Under the pieces are notes generated by a model. It worked only from the letters and a program-made list of their open reading frames with translations. It searched no databases and was not told the origin of the DNA. This document shows positions 15,868 to 22,503 of a stretch of 33,110 nt of DNA, one piece after another. How positions within the stretch are numbered: position 1 is the first letter of the stretch; every line of letters begins with the position of its first letter. Source of the DNA: Bacillota bacterium. GTDB taxonomy: Bacteria > Bacillota > Limnochordia > JAAZLZ01. The stretch is from the NCBI GenBank assembly GCA_012799075.1, contig JAAZLZ010000138.1, positions 1 to 33,110 on the forward strand, in the 5' to 3' direction. The translations under genes were made by a program, and so were the position numbers.

Positions 15868-15909
15868 CCCCGCATTAGCGCGTCACAGGTTGTGTTTCGC
15901 TTTGCGGGG
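15868..15909 (-). promoter_or_regulatory. Hairpin covering the ribosome site of the nucleotidyltransferase
   Basis: On the minus strand CCCCGCA (15903-15909) pairs with TGCGGGG (15868-15874), which runs straight into AGGT and so overlaps the Shine-Dalgarno. This fits translational control. Confidence 0.45.
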
Positions 15910-15919
15910 CCTTGTTTCC

Positions 15920-16058
15920 TCCACAAAAAGGAGGCTGACAAAGAGGTCGAGTGGGTAGACAAGTTGCTCGGCAACTTACAGCAGTACCTTTTGGCGAAGG
16001 ATCCTGCTGTTCGAACCTATCGGTTCGGGTCCAGGCCAAAGGACGTTGGTCAGCCTCC
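15920..16058 (-). ncRNA. Candidate structured RNA, junction with kissing loop, family not recognised
   Basis: A perfect 10-bp closing stem (15930-15939 with 16049-16058) encloses four hairpins. Their stems are 16029-16032/16041-16044, CGAACC 16012-16017/16022-16027, ACAGCAG 15978-15984/16004-16010 and AAGTTGC 15961-15967/15971-15977. On the minus strand the first hairpin's loop, TTTGGC, is complementary to GCCAAA in the loop of the third, allowing a kissing interaction. The closing stem is followed directly by TTTTT on the minus strand only, like a terminator. A promoter (TTGAAC-N18-TAAAAT) points the same way. It lies in the 5' region of the nucleotidyltransferase. It could be a small RNA, a riboswitch or a palindromic MITE; I found no consensus of known families. 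Confidence 0.55.
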
Positions 16059-16099
16059 AAGAGGATTATGTGCAGGGAAGGCCTCCTTTAAACAGGTAC

Positions 16100-16129
16100 A
16101 TTTTACCACCAAGATGAACAAAGGTTCAA
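16100..16129 (-). promoter_or_regulatory. Promoter of the structured RNA and nucleotidyltransferase
   Basis: On the minus strand TTGAAC (16124-16129) and TAAAAT (16100-16105) are spaced by 18 bases. Transcription would begin about 30 bases before the closing stem of the structured RNA. Confidence 0.5.
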
Positions 16130-16135
16130 AACCTT
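16121..16135. promoter_or_regulatory. Operator-like perfect inverted repeat between divergent promoters
   Basis: AAGGTT-CAA-AACCTT is perfect. It overlaps the leftward -35 and lies 5 bases before the rightward -35, so one regulator could control both transcripts. The half-site AGGTT resembles that of DtxR/IdeR iron regulators, but the spacing is 2 bases short of theirs. Confidence 0.45.
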
Positions 16136-16139
16136 CCCC

Positions 16140-16168
16140 TTGACACGCTCCGCACCCTCTTATATACT
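16140..16168 (+). promoter_or_regulatory. Strong sigma-A promoter of the ABC importer/radical SAM operon
   Basis: TTGACA (16140-16145) and TATACT (16163-16168) with a 17-base spacer. It starts the structured leader described next. Confidence 0.8.
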
Positions 16169-16174
16169 GACCTT

Positions 16175-16361
16175 GAACCAGCATTTCTGTTAAAACTTGC
16201 CATAATGACCTTCGACCTGCCCTTTCTAAGGTGCCTTCACTATGAAACTGCAGGCGGCAGGGTATAACTGGAAACGGTTATGCCTCCCGTGTGGAAAGGA
16301 GGTTGGGCCTTGCCTCGCGAAAGTTGGGCCACTTTCCACTCTCCAGCGGAAAGTGGCTTTT
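16175..16361 (+). promoter_or_regulatory. Candidate riboswitch leader with tetraloop and receptor
   Basis: One arm runs from CCTGC (16216) to GCAGG (16254). It contains TTTC/GAAA, then an internal loop with UAAG (16227-16230) opposite UAU (16241-16243), capped by GUG-CCUU-CAC. That internal loop, with its flanking pairs, is the 11-nt receptor for GAAA tetraloops, with U-A in place of the outer C-G. A second hairpin, GGTATAACTG-GAAA-CGGTTATGCC (16261-16284), carries such a tetraloop. Downstream GTGGAAAG (16291-16298) can pair with CTTTCCAC (16332-16339), excluding the terminator at 16328-16361; alternatively CCTCC (16283-16287) pairs with the ribosome site GGAGG. Moco and c-di-GMP-I riboswitches use tetraloop-receptor docking, but I cannot match either consensus. 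Confidence 0.65.
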
Positions 16362-17167
16362 GTTGTGCTGCCCCGACCGAATCAGCTCACCCTGCTATTG
16401 AAGTAGACAACCTTTCCTTCTCCTATTTCAGCAGAAAGGTTCTGGATGGCATCAACATTGTCGTCCCTAAAGGAGTGATCTGCGGCCTTCTTGGCCCCAA
16501 CGGCTCGGGCAAGACCACCCTCCTAAGATGCATCAACGGCCTTAGCCGGCCCCTCGAGGGCCAAGTGCTGATCGATGGGCAATCGGTCCAGTCGATGACG
16601 AGGCGAGAAATCGCCCGCAAAGTGAGCGTTATCCCCCAGCAGTCCAACATTGCCTTCCCCTTCAAAGCCATCGAACTGGTGGTAATGGGCAAGTGTCCGG
16701 AGCTTGAGCATTGGCAGTCCCCCGAGGAAGCCGACTATCTCAGGGCCAAAGAAGTTATGGAGAACCTGGGCATTGGACATTTGGCCCACCGCCGGGTGAC
16801 CGAAATCAGCGGCGGGGAAAGGCAGCTGGTCCTCATTGCCCGGGCTATTTTCCAAGGGGCCGACATCATGCTCCTGGATGAACCAACCGCCCACCTGGAT
16901 TACAGGAACCAGTTCGTCATCTTAAGGGTGGTGCAAGAAGTCGCCCGCCAGAAGAATTTGACCGTCCTCATTACTTTGCACAACCCCAACCTTGCCATTT
17001 ACTACTGCAGCCAGGCGGTCCTCCTCAAGGAGGGCCGAATCGTATCCTTGGGCCCCACCAAGGAGGTTTTTTGCGGCAGGGCCTTGAGCGAACTTTATGA
17101 CATGGACATCGCAATCGCAGATGTGGTGAACCGGAAGTGCCAAGTGGTGCTGCCGTCCGATTGGTAA
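16310..17167 (+). CDS. BtuD/FecE-type importer ATPase
   Basis: A 285-residue ABC ATPase of the iron-siderophore/B12/heme/molybdate importer class. Walker A is GLLGPNGSGKTTLLRCINGL, the Q-loop is VSVIPQQ, the signature is ISGGERQLVLIARA, Walker B is IMLLDEPTAHLD, and the switch His is in LITLHNPN. The family N-terminus corresponds to IEVDNLSFSY, so this reading adds about 29 residues. The only start with a ribosome site (AAAGGAGG, 7 bases away) is TTG 16310. This extension contains a terminator-like hairpin, so translation may begin inside the regulated leader. It heads the operon with the SBPs and the permease at 21469. Confidence 0.88.
   Translation: MPRESWATFHSPAESGFCCAAPTESAHPAIEVDNLSFSYFSRKVLDGINIVVPKGVICGLLGPNGSGKTTLLRCINGLSRPLEGQVLIDGQSVQSMTRREIARKVSVIPQQSNIAFPFKAIELVVMGKCPELEHWQSPEEADYLRAKEVMENLGIGHLAHRRVTEISGGERQLVLIARAIFQGADIMLLDEPTAHLDYRNQFVILRVVQEVARQKNLTVLITLHNPNLAIYYCSQAVLLKEGRIVSLGPTKEVFCGRALSELYDMDIAIADVVNRKCQVVLPSDW
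16328..16361 (+). terminator. Terminator-like hairpin at the head of the ATPase frame
   Basis: GCCACTTTCC pairs with GGAAAGTGGC (10 bp, loop of 10), followed by TTTTGTTGT. The upstream GTGGAAAG (16291-16298) competes for its 5' arm, as in transcription attenuation. Confidence 0.6.
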
Positions 17168-17194
17168 CAACAATAAATCAAAGGAGATGGAAAG

Positions 17195-18193
17195 ATGAAT
17201 AGGAGGCACTTTAACTGGCGTTGTTTGATGGGTCTGCTTTTGATTATGTCCGTGTTTGTTGGCTTTGCGTCGGCGCAAGGAATAGTGGTGGTGGATGGCC
17301 TTGGCCGGGAAATCAAGCTGGACCAGCCCGCCGAGCGGGTCTATATCAGTTATGGCATTGCCGGCACCATGGTGTATGCCCTTGGAGCCCAAGACAAGCT
17401 GGTGGGCATCGATCCTGAGACCAAAAAGACCGCGGTTTACGTGGCCTGGCCCTCGGGGGGCCGAAGCGAGTTCAACGTTGAAGAAGTCATCGCCCTCGAT
17501 GCCGACTTGATCCTGGTCCCCGGCAGAAATCGCCAGCTGGTGGAGAACCTTGAGGCCCATGGACTAAATGTATTTGGCATTGTGGCAGAAGATTTAAGTC
17601 AGCTGACAGATTCCATGGTCAACCTGGGCAAAGCCCTGGGCAAGGAAGACCGGGCCCAGCAATTCGTAGGCTATTACGATGCTATGGTCCAGCGGATCCA
17701 GCAAAAGACGGCCAACCTGGAAGAATCCCAGCGGCCGAAGGTCTACATGGTGGGCTCAAATCTACTGAGCACCTGCGGCGGGGAAATGTACCAGCACTAC
17801 TTGATCACCTTGGCAGGGGGCCGGAATGTGGTCGGCGCTGAGGGCGCTGGGGCCGAGCGCTGGTTTGAGATCTCCCCTGAGCAAATCGTCAAATGGAACC
17901 CGGATATCATCGTCGTCGTCCAGTATGCCGCGGATACAACCCCCCAAGACATCCTGGCCGATGAGCGCTTTGCCGGGGTGAACGCGGTCCAAAACAACCA
18001 GGTATTTTGGTTCCCCTCCAATTTGATTCCCTGGGACTATCCTTCGCCCCAAGCGATCCTTGGCATCGCCTGGATGGCCAATAAGCTCCATCCCGATCTA
18101 TTTGCCGATCTGGATGTGATGGAGGAGGCCGACGGGTTCTTCCAGATGCTCTATGGCAAGACCTACAGCGAACTTGGCGGCCTCCTTGACTAG
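17195..18193 (+). CDS. Substrate-binding protein of the importer, copy 1
   Basis: A 332-residue periplasmic-binding-protein class III (BtuF/FecB-like) protein: VVVDGLGREIKLDQPAERVY at the N-terminal lobe, then IALDADLILVPGRN, and later SPEQIVKWNPDIIVVVQYA and NQVFWFPSNL. The signal peptide (GLLLIMSVFVGFASA, cut before QG) has no lipobox Cys, so it would be soluble outside the membrane. That is odd for a single-membrane Firmicute. STCGGEMYQHYLITLAGG may lie near the ligand site and is shared with the second copy. ATG 17195 has AAAGGAGAT about 7 bases upstream. It is 28 bases after the ATPase stop. Confidence 0.9.
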   Translation: MNRRHFNWRCLMGLLLIMSVFVGFASAQGIVVVDGLGREIKLDQPAERVYISYGIAGTMVYALGAQDKLVGIDPETKKTAVYVAWPSGGRSEFNVEEVIALDADLILVPGRNRQLVENLEAHGLNVFGIVAEDLSQLTDSMVNLGKALGKEDRAQQFVGYYDAMVQRIQQKTANLEESQRPKVYMVGSNLLSTCGGEMYQHYLITLAGGRNVVGAEGAGAERWFEISPEQIVKWNPDIIVVVQYAADTTPQDILADERFAGVNAVQNNQVFWFPSNLIPWDYPSPQAILGIAWMANKLHPDLFADLDVMEEADGFFQMLYGKTYSELGGLLD

Positions 18194-18204
18194 GGGGTGC
18201 AGGC

Positions 18205-19224
18205 ATGATTTGCAACTACTGCGAATGGAGATGTGACCTGGGGGAGGGCCGCCCTGGGGTGTGCCAGATGTATATTCAGCGGGGGGACCGCATCGAGGAA
18301 AGGCACCCCCACCATTACACCACCTACGCGGCGGTGCACATCGAATCGGTGCCCTTTTTCCACGCCTATCCAGGCAGTCGATCCTTGCAGATCGGAAGCC
18401 GCGGCTGCAACTTCGACTGCCATTACTGCAGCAATGCCTATGTGGCCAAGAGCCTTCCCGATGAGGTCTATACTTTTCATTTGAGCCCGGAGCGGATTGT
18501 GGATGTTGCCAGGAAGACTGGCTGTCACAACATCGTCTTTGCCGTCAATGAACCCATCGTATCCTTCCAATCGCTGATGGAGCTGGCCGACAAGGCAAAG
18601 GCGGCCGGACTGCCCCTTGGCTGTATGACCAACGGCTACATGACCGAGGAAGCTGCCGATGCCCTGGCTGAAAGCTGTGCCTTTGTCAATGTGAGTTTAA
18701 AAGGCTTTAGCCAGGAATTCTACGCCCGCTGCACCGGCATCCCCGATTTCGAGCCGGTGCTGCGAAACATAGGCAAGCTGACAGCTAAGACCCATGTGGA
18801 GGTCACAACGCCAATCATCCAGGATGTCAACGATCAAGACATCATGCCCATCGCGGAGTTTCTCGCGTCGGTCAACGCCAACATCCCCTGGCACGTATTT
18901 CGCCTCCTGCCCGAATACAAGATGAAGGACGAAGCTTATCCCAGCATCGAGCTGATCAATGACAAACTGGAGGAGGCGAGAAGGCTCCTTCCCTACATCT
19001 ATTTCAGCAACTTCGTCGGCTCCACCTGGGTCAGCACCTATTGTCCAAGCTGCGGCGAGAAAGTCATCGAGCGGTTGAACCTAGGGGGATGCGGCGGCAA
19101 AATGATTGATTTCCGCCTTGATGGGGCCAACCGGTGTTTGAACTGTCAAAGCCAAATCCCAATTCAGGGGCGATACGTCAAATGGAACTCGGGAGATGAA
19201 GGGCATGAACTATGCGGTGCTTGA
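18205..19224 (+). CDS. AmrS-like radical SAM enzyme
   Basis: A 339-residue radical SAM protein. The cluster motif CNFDCHYC (CX3CX2C, about residue 68) follows QIGSRG. The N-terminus CNYCEWRCDLGEGRPGVC is the cysteine-rich lead of the AmmeMemoRadiSam (AmrS/PflA-like) branch. The C-terminus has more cysteine pairs (CPSCGEK, then CGGK, and CLNCQSQIP), fitting a zinc ribbon or auxiliary site. AmrS substrates are not known to me. No memo or AMMECR1 gene lies nearby; instead it sits between importer genes, suggesting it acts on the imported ligand, the ligand's precursor or unknown protein A. It overlaps the next gene by 20 bases. Confidence 0.88.
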   Translation: MICNYCEWRCDLGEGRPGVCQMYIQRGDRIEERHPHHYTTYAAVHIESVPFFHAYPGSRSLQIGSRGCNFDCHYCSNAYVAKSLPDEVYTFHLSPERIVDVARKTGCHNIVFAVNEPIVSFQSLMELADKAKAAGLPLGCMTNGYMTEEAADALAESCAFVNVSLKGFSQEFYARCTGIPDFEPVLRNIGKLTAKTHVEVTTPIIQDVNDQDIMPIAEFLASVNANIPWHVFRLLPEYKMKDEAYPSIELINDKLEEARRLLPYIYFSNFVGSTWVSTYCPSCGEKVIERLNLGGCGGKMIDFRLDGANRCLNCQSQIPIQGRYVKWNSGDEGHELCGA

Positions 19225-20362
19225 CGTTCGGGAGTGGGACATCACCATCGATCTAGAAAGGGGAACGCCTATCACCGGTGAGATCCCCGGCCCGGAGAAG
19301 CGAAGGCTCCAGCTTGCCAGGCGGCTCATCAAGGACCATCCATATCCGGGGGACTTCGCCCTGGAAAGCATGGAATGGGTGACCGATGGAGCTTTGAGGC
19401 TATGGAAAGCCTATGATCCGACCTTCATGTTCATCAGCTATGCCCAGCCCCAGATATTAGGCGGGGTCGTGGACATGACCACGGCCGACTGGCGCCGTCT
19501 GATCGACCGGCAATTCCAAAATGTGGACCGCTTCCTGGCCGAATCGGGCTTCACCCCCATTATCATCGGGCTGGGGGACCTGGTTCCCATCGAAGGTTAT
19601 GTTGACCTGTCAAGTTGGGACAGCTACGTTAGGAAGCCCGATCGGCTTTATGCGGGTCTTTATGGCCTGGAGGATGAGGATGACTTTAGTCGGTTGACCA
19701 ACACCCCCGGTGTGGAGCGACTCATCAGCAAGGAGGATTTCATTGCCAACTTCGGGGCCGGCAAGGACTTTGCCCGCCGGCTCCCCGATTACCTGGTCAT
19801 AGCCAAGGAAGGCCATACCTTCAAGACCATGGGCGGCTCCCCCCGGATGGGACTGAAGACGGTGGCCAGGAATTGGCGCATCCCCGTTTATACGCCACTG
19901 GATGATGCCATTCAGTCAATAGTCGACGTTAACGAAGTGGTCTTGCGGAATGCTGGGAAGGAGAGAATTGCCCTCATTGTCTTAGATGGCATAGGAATCG
20001 AAGACTTCCAAGGCCCCCATGAACTTTGCGCCAACAACTTCCATTGGTATACCTACTCCCAAGGGGATGACAGCTATCTAGCCTTGGGCACGGGGAAGCA
20101 CTTTCAATTCAATGATTATCCCCCCGGCTGGCTGAGCTTTGTTGAGGACCCCGAGGACAAAAGATGTCCCCACGATGGATACATCACCAGACTAGTCCCT
20201 GACAGCATCGGCAGCGTCCTCAGAAAGCAGGGGATCTCAAGCGGCGCCGTCGGCAGCAGGAGCACTTTTACTCACCTGGCCAGCGGCGCGGACATCTGTG
20301 TGGAATGCTGCTGCTGTGATTTGTACAACTATGGGACGAAGGCGGTTATCTACACTACTTAG
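19205..20362 (+). CDS. Unknown protein A, paralogue of protein B, with Cys cluster
   Basis: A 385-residue protein with no signal peptide or membrane segment, so cytoplasmic. I do not recognise its family. It aligns end to end with the gene at 22504: YAVLDVREWDITIDL against YGLIDVREWDVFVDL, PYPGDFALESMEWVT against PYPGDLALESIDWVT, RIPVYTPL in both, and SGADICVECCCCDLYNYGT against SGADIAIECLARGLYNYGT. Only this copy has the five clustered cysteines. IALIVLDGIGIEDFQ faintly recalls the VLDG strand of alkaline-phosphatase-fold enzymes, but no metal-site set follows. By homology I start it at ATG 19205 rather than ATG 19196. It is translationally coupled to the radical SAM gene. Confidence 0.8.
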   Translation: MNYAVLDVREWDITIDLERGTPITGEIPGPEKRRLQLARRLIKDHPYPGDFALESMEWVTDGALRLWKAYDPTFMFISYAQPQILGGVVDMTTADWRRLIDRQFQNVDRFLAESGFTPIIIGLGDLVPIEGYVDLSSWDSYVRKPDRLYAGLYGLEDEDDFSRLTNTPGVERLISKEDFIANFGAGKDFARRLPDYLVIAKEGHTFKTMGGSPRMGLKTVARNWRIPVYTPLDDAIQSIVDVNEVVLRNAGKERIALIVLDGIGIEDFQGPHELCANNFHWYTYSQGDDSYLALGTGKHFQFNDYPPGWLSFVEDPEDKRCPHDGYITRLVPDSIGSVLRKQGISSGAVGSRSTFTHLASGADICVECCCCDLYNYGTKAVIYTT

Positions 20363-20380
20363 ACAAAGGTGGCATAGGAA

Positions 20381-21406
20381 ATGCAAAGACATGTTAAGAA
20401 GTCGGTTTTGCTAGCGGTCGTCCTTGCTCTGTTGGCTGCCTGTTCGGCCTGGGCGGCAGATGTGGTGGTGACCGATGGGCTTGGCCGAGAGGTGGAAATC
20501 ACGCTCCCGGTCAATCGGATTGTCACGAACTATGGCATTGCCACCCATATGCTCTTTGCCCTCGGCGCGGAGGATCGACTAGTCGGCATCGACATGCCCT
20601 CCCAACAGGACAAGTTCTTCAATAGCCTGCGGCCGGAGGTTGGGACCATGGCCAGCGCGGGAAGTCCCAGGGAGCTCAATATCGAGCAGGCCATCGCCCT
20701 AAGGCCGGATTTGCTCTTGGTCCCGGGACGAAACCGCGACCTCATCGAAGGCCTTGAAGCCCGGGGTCTGACGGGTGTTTTCGGTGTTATCGCCGAAGAC
20801 CTGGATCAGCTAAGGACCACTATCGCTAGTTTAGGCAAGGCCCTGGGAGAAGAGGACAAGGCAGAGAAGTTCATCAAGTACTACGATGAAACCTTGGCCT
20901 GCATTGCGGACAGGACAAAGGATCTGGCCGAAGAGGAAAAGCCCCTGGTGTATATTGCCGGCCGGGACGGCCTGCTGTCAACCTGCGGGAAAGACATGTA
21001 TCAACACTCGGTGATTCAAATGGCGGGGGGCAGAAATGCAGGCGGCGACGATAGCCTTGGCGGGGCAGCCCAAGGCTGGTTTAAGGTCTCCCCTGAGCAG
21101 CTGATCAACTGGGACCCTGATTACATCCTGGTTGTCCGCTATGGAGTTGAAGTCACCCCCGAGCAGATTCTGTCCGATCCTCGCTTCCAAGGGGTCAGTG
21201 CAGTCCGCAACGGGCGCGTCCTTTGGTTCCCGTCGAATCTGAACTCATGGGACTTTCCGGCTCCCCAGGCCGTCTTGGGGGTCCAGTGGCTGGCCCGGCT
21301 CCTCCATCCTGACAAATTTGCCGATATGGATCTACAGAAAGATGTGGACGAGTTCTTCCGCACCTTCTACGGGAAGTCCTTTACCGAACTAGGCGGCGAA
21401 ATGTAA
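20381..21406 (+). CDS. Substrate-binding protein of the importer, copy 2
   Basis: A 341-residue class III binding protein clearly related to the copy at 17195: VVVTDGLGREVEITLPVNRI, then IALRPDLLLVPGRNRDLIEG, STCGKDMYQHSVIQMAGGRN, and SPEQLINWDPDYILVVRYG. The signal region is VLLAVVLALLAACSAWAADV, which could be read as a lipobox (LAAC) or as a type I site (AWA before AD). Only this copy could therefore be a lipoprotein. Two binding proteins with one permease suggests two related ligands or forms. It begins 19 bases after protein A and is followed by a stable hairpin. Confidence 0.9.
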   Translation: MQRHVKKSVLLAVVLALLAACSAWAADVVVTDGLGREVEITLPVNRIVTNYGIATHMLFALGAEDRLVGIDMPSQQDKFFNSLRPEVGTMASAGSPRELNIEQAIALRPDLLLVPGRNRDLIEGLEARGLTGVFGVIAEDLDQLRTTIASLGKALGEEDKAEKFIKYYDETLACIADRTKDLAEEEKPLVYIAGRDGLLSTCGKDMYQHSVIQMAGGRNAGGDDSLGGAAQGWFKVSPEQLINWDPDYILVVRYGVEVTPEQILSDPRFQGVSAVRNGRVLWFPSNLNSWDFPAPQAVLGVQWLARLLHPDKFADMDLQKDVDEFFRTFYGKSFTELGGEM

Positions 21407-21416
21407 GTGCTCTTCC

Positions 21417-21438
21417 GGGGTCCGTCACTTCGGACCCC
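21417..21438 (+). terminator. Stable intercistronic hairpin after the second SBP
   Basis: GGGGTCCG pairs with CGGACCCC (loop TCACTT), followed by GATTGAATTT, so there is no true T-run. More likely it stabilises or partly attenuates the mRNA between SBP and permease, giving more binding protein than permease. Confidence 0.5.
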
Positions 21439-21468
21439 GATTGAATTTATGTTCAGGTGGTTGAAGGA

Positions 21469-22485
21469 ATGAAGCGTAATCATGCAATAGCAGCGGCCGC
21501 GATCCTGCTCCTTGCCTGTTTTCTCCTGTCCATGTCCATCGGCCGATATCCTCTGCAGGCAAGGAAGGTAGTGGAACTGATCAAGCTCAAGGTGCAGCTT
21601 CGTGAACCTGATAAGGACATGTTCAATGATTATGTGGTTTTTTGGTCCATCAGGCTGCCCCGGGTCCTAATGGCCTCCTCCGTGGGGGCTGTCCTTGCCA
21701 TTGCGGGTACGGTCTTTCAAGGGCTTTTCCGGAACCCCTTGGTTTCTCCCGATATCCTCGGAGTGTCTGCGGGAGCTGGCTTTGGGGCTGGCCTTGCCAT
21801 CCTGCTCTTTGGCAAATCCGCCGCAGCCATTCAGATTTCGGCCTTTGCCTTCGGTCTCTTAGCGGTATCGGCCGCATATGGGATGAGCCGCTATGCCCGG
21901 AGCCACTCGGTGACCACTCTGGTTTTGTCGGGGGTCATTGTCTCCGCGTTGTTTTCCGCGGGGCTTTCTTTTCTCAAGTATGTGGCCGACCCTTACGAAC
22001 AGCTGCCGGCCATTGTCTTTTGGACCATGGGCAGCTTCAGCAACACCCTGTGGGCTGACTTGGCCAAGACCTTTCCCGCGATGGCTTTCTGCATCGTGGT
22101 CCTGTTTGTCCTCCGTTGGAAGCTCAATGTCTTGACCCTGGGCGATGATGATGCCATGGCGCTGGGAATAGACGTTGCCAAGGCCCGAGGAGTCTACATC
22201 TTCCTTGCCACATTGATGGTGGCATCATCGGTCTCATCCTGCGGGACCATTGGCTGGGTGGGGCTGGTGGTCCCCCACATGGCCCGACTGATTGTGGGCC
22301 CCGATCATACCATCCTGCTGCCCTTTGCCGGCCTTCTCGGTGCAAGCTTTATGGTCCTGATGGACACCCTCGCCCGGAGCATCACCGGCGGCGAGATACC
22401 CATCAGCATCATGACCTCACTCATTGGAGCTCCGTTCCTCGGCTATCTCATGCTGAAGCAAGACAGGGACCAATGGGGAAGTTGA
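21469..22485 (+). CDS. FecCD/BtuC-type importer permease
   Basis: A 338-residue permease with the many membrane helices of the BtuC family. Diagnostic segments are IRLPRVLMASSVGAVLAIAG, then FQGLFRNPLVSPDILGVSAG, and GTIGWVGLVVPHMARLIVGP, the last near the ATPase-coupling helix. ATG 21469 has AGGTGG 8 bases upstream; a GTG at 21457 would fall in that site. The ATPase lies five genes upstream (16310), so the importer is complete but dispersed around the enzyme genes. Confidence 0.92.
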   Translation: MKRNHAIAAAAILLLACFLLSMSIGRYPLQARKVVELIKLKVQLREPDKDMFNDYVVFWSIRLPRVLMASSVGAVLAIAGTVFQGLFRNPLVSPDILGVSAGAGFGAGLAILLFGKSAAAIQISAFAFGLLAVSAAYGMSRYARSHSVTTLVLSGVIVSALFSAGLSFLKYVADPYEQLPAIVFWTMGSFSNTLWADLAKTFPAMAFCIVVLFVLRWKLNVLTLGDDDAMALGIDVAKARGVYIFLATLMVASSVSSCGTIGWVGLVVPHMARLIVGPDHTILLPFAGLLGASFMVLMDTLARSITGGEIPISIMTSLIGAPFLGYLMLKQDRDQWGS

Positions 22486-22503
22486 TTTAAGGGAGATGAA
22501 AAC

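Noticed and set aside
15930..16058. SAM, TPP, cobalamin, lysine or T-box aptamer in the leftward structured RNA
   Set aside because: None of the conserved sequence blocks of these families is present on either strand; only the hairpin layout is suggestive.
16175..16300. Cobalamin riboswitch ahead of the BtuCD-type importer
   Set aside because: GGTGCC is present, but the B12 box (GCCACTG) and the conserved GGTG...CC and CCCGCAACTG blocks in the right order are absent.
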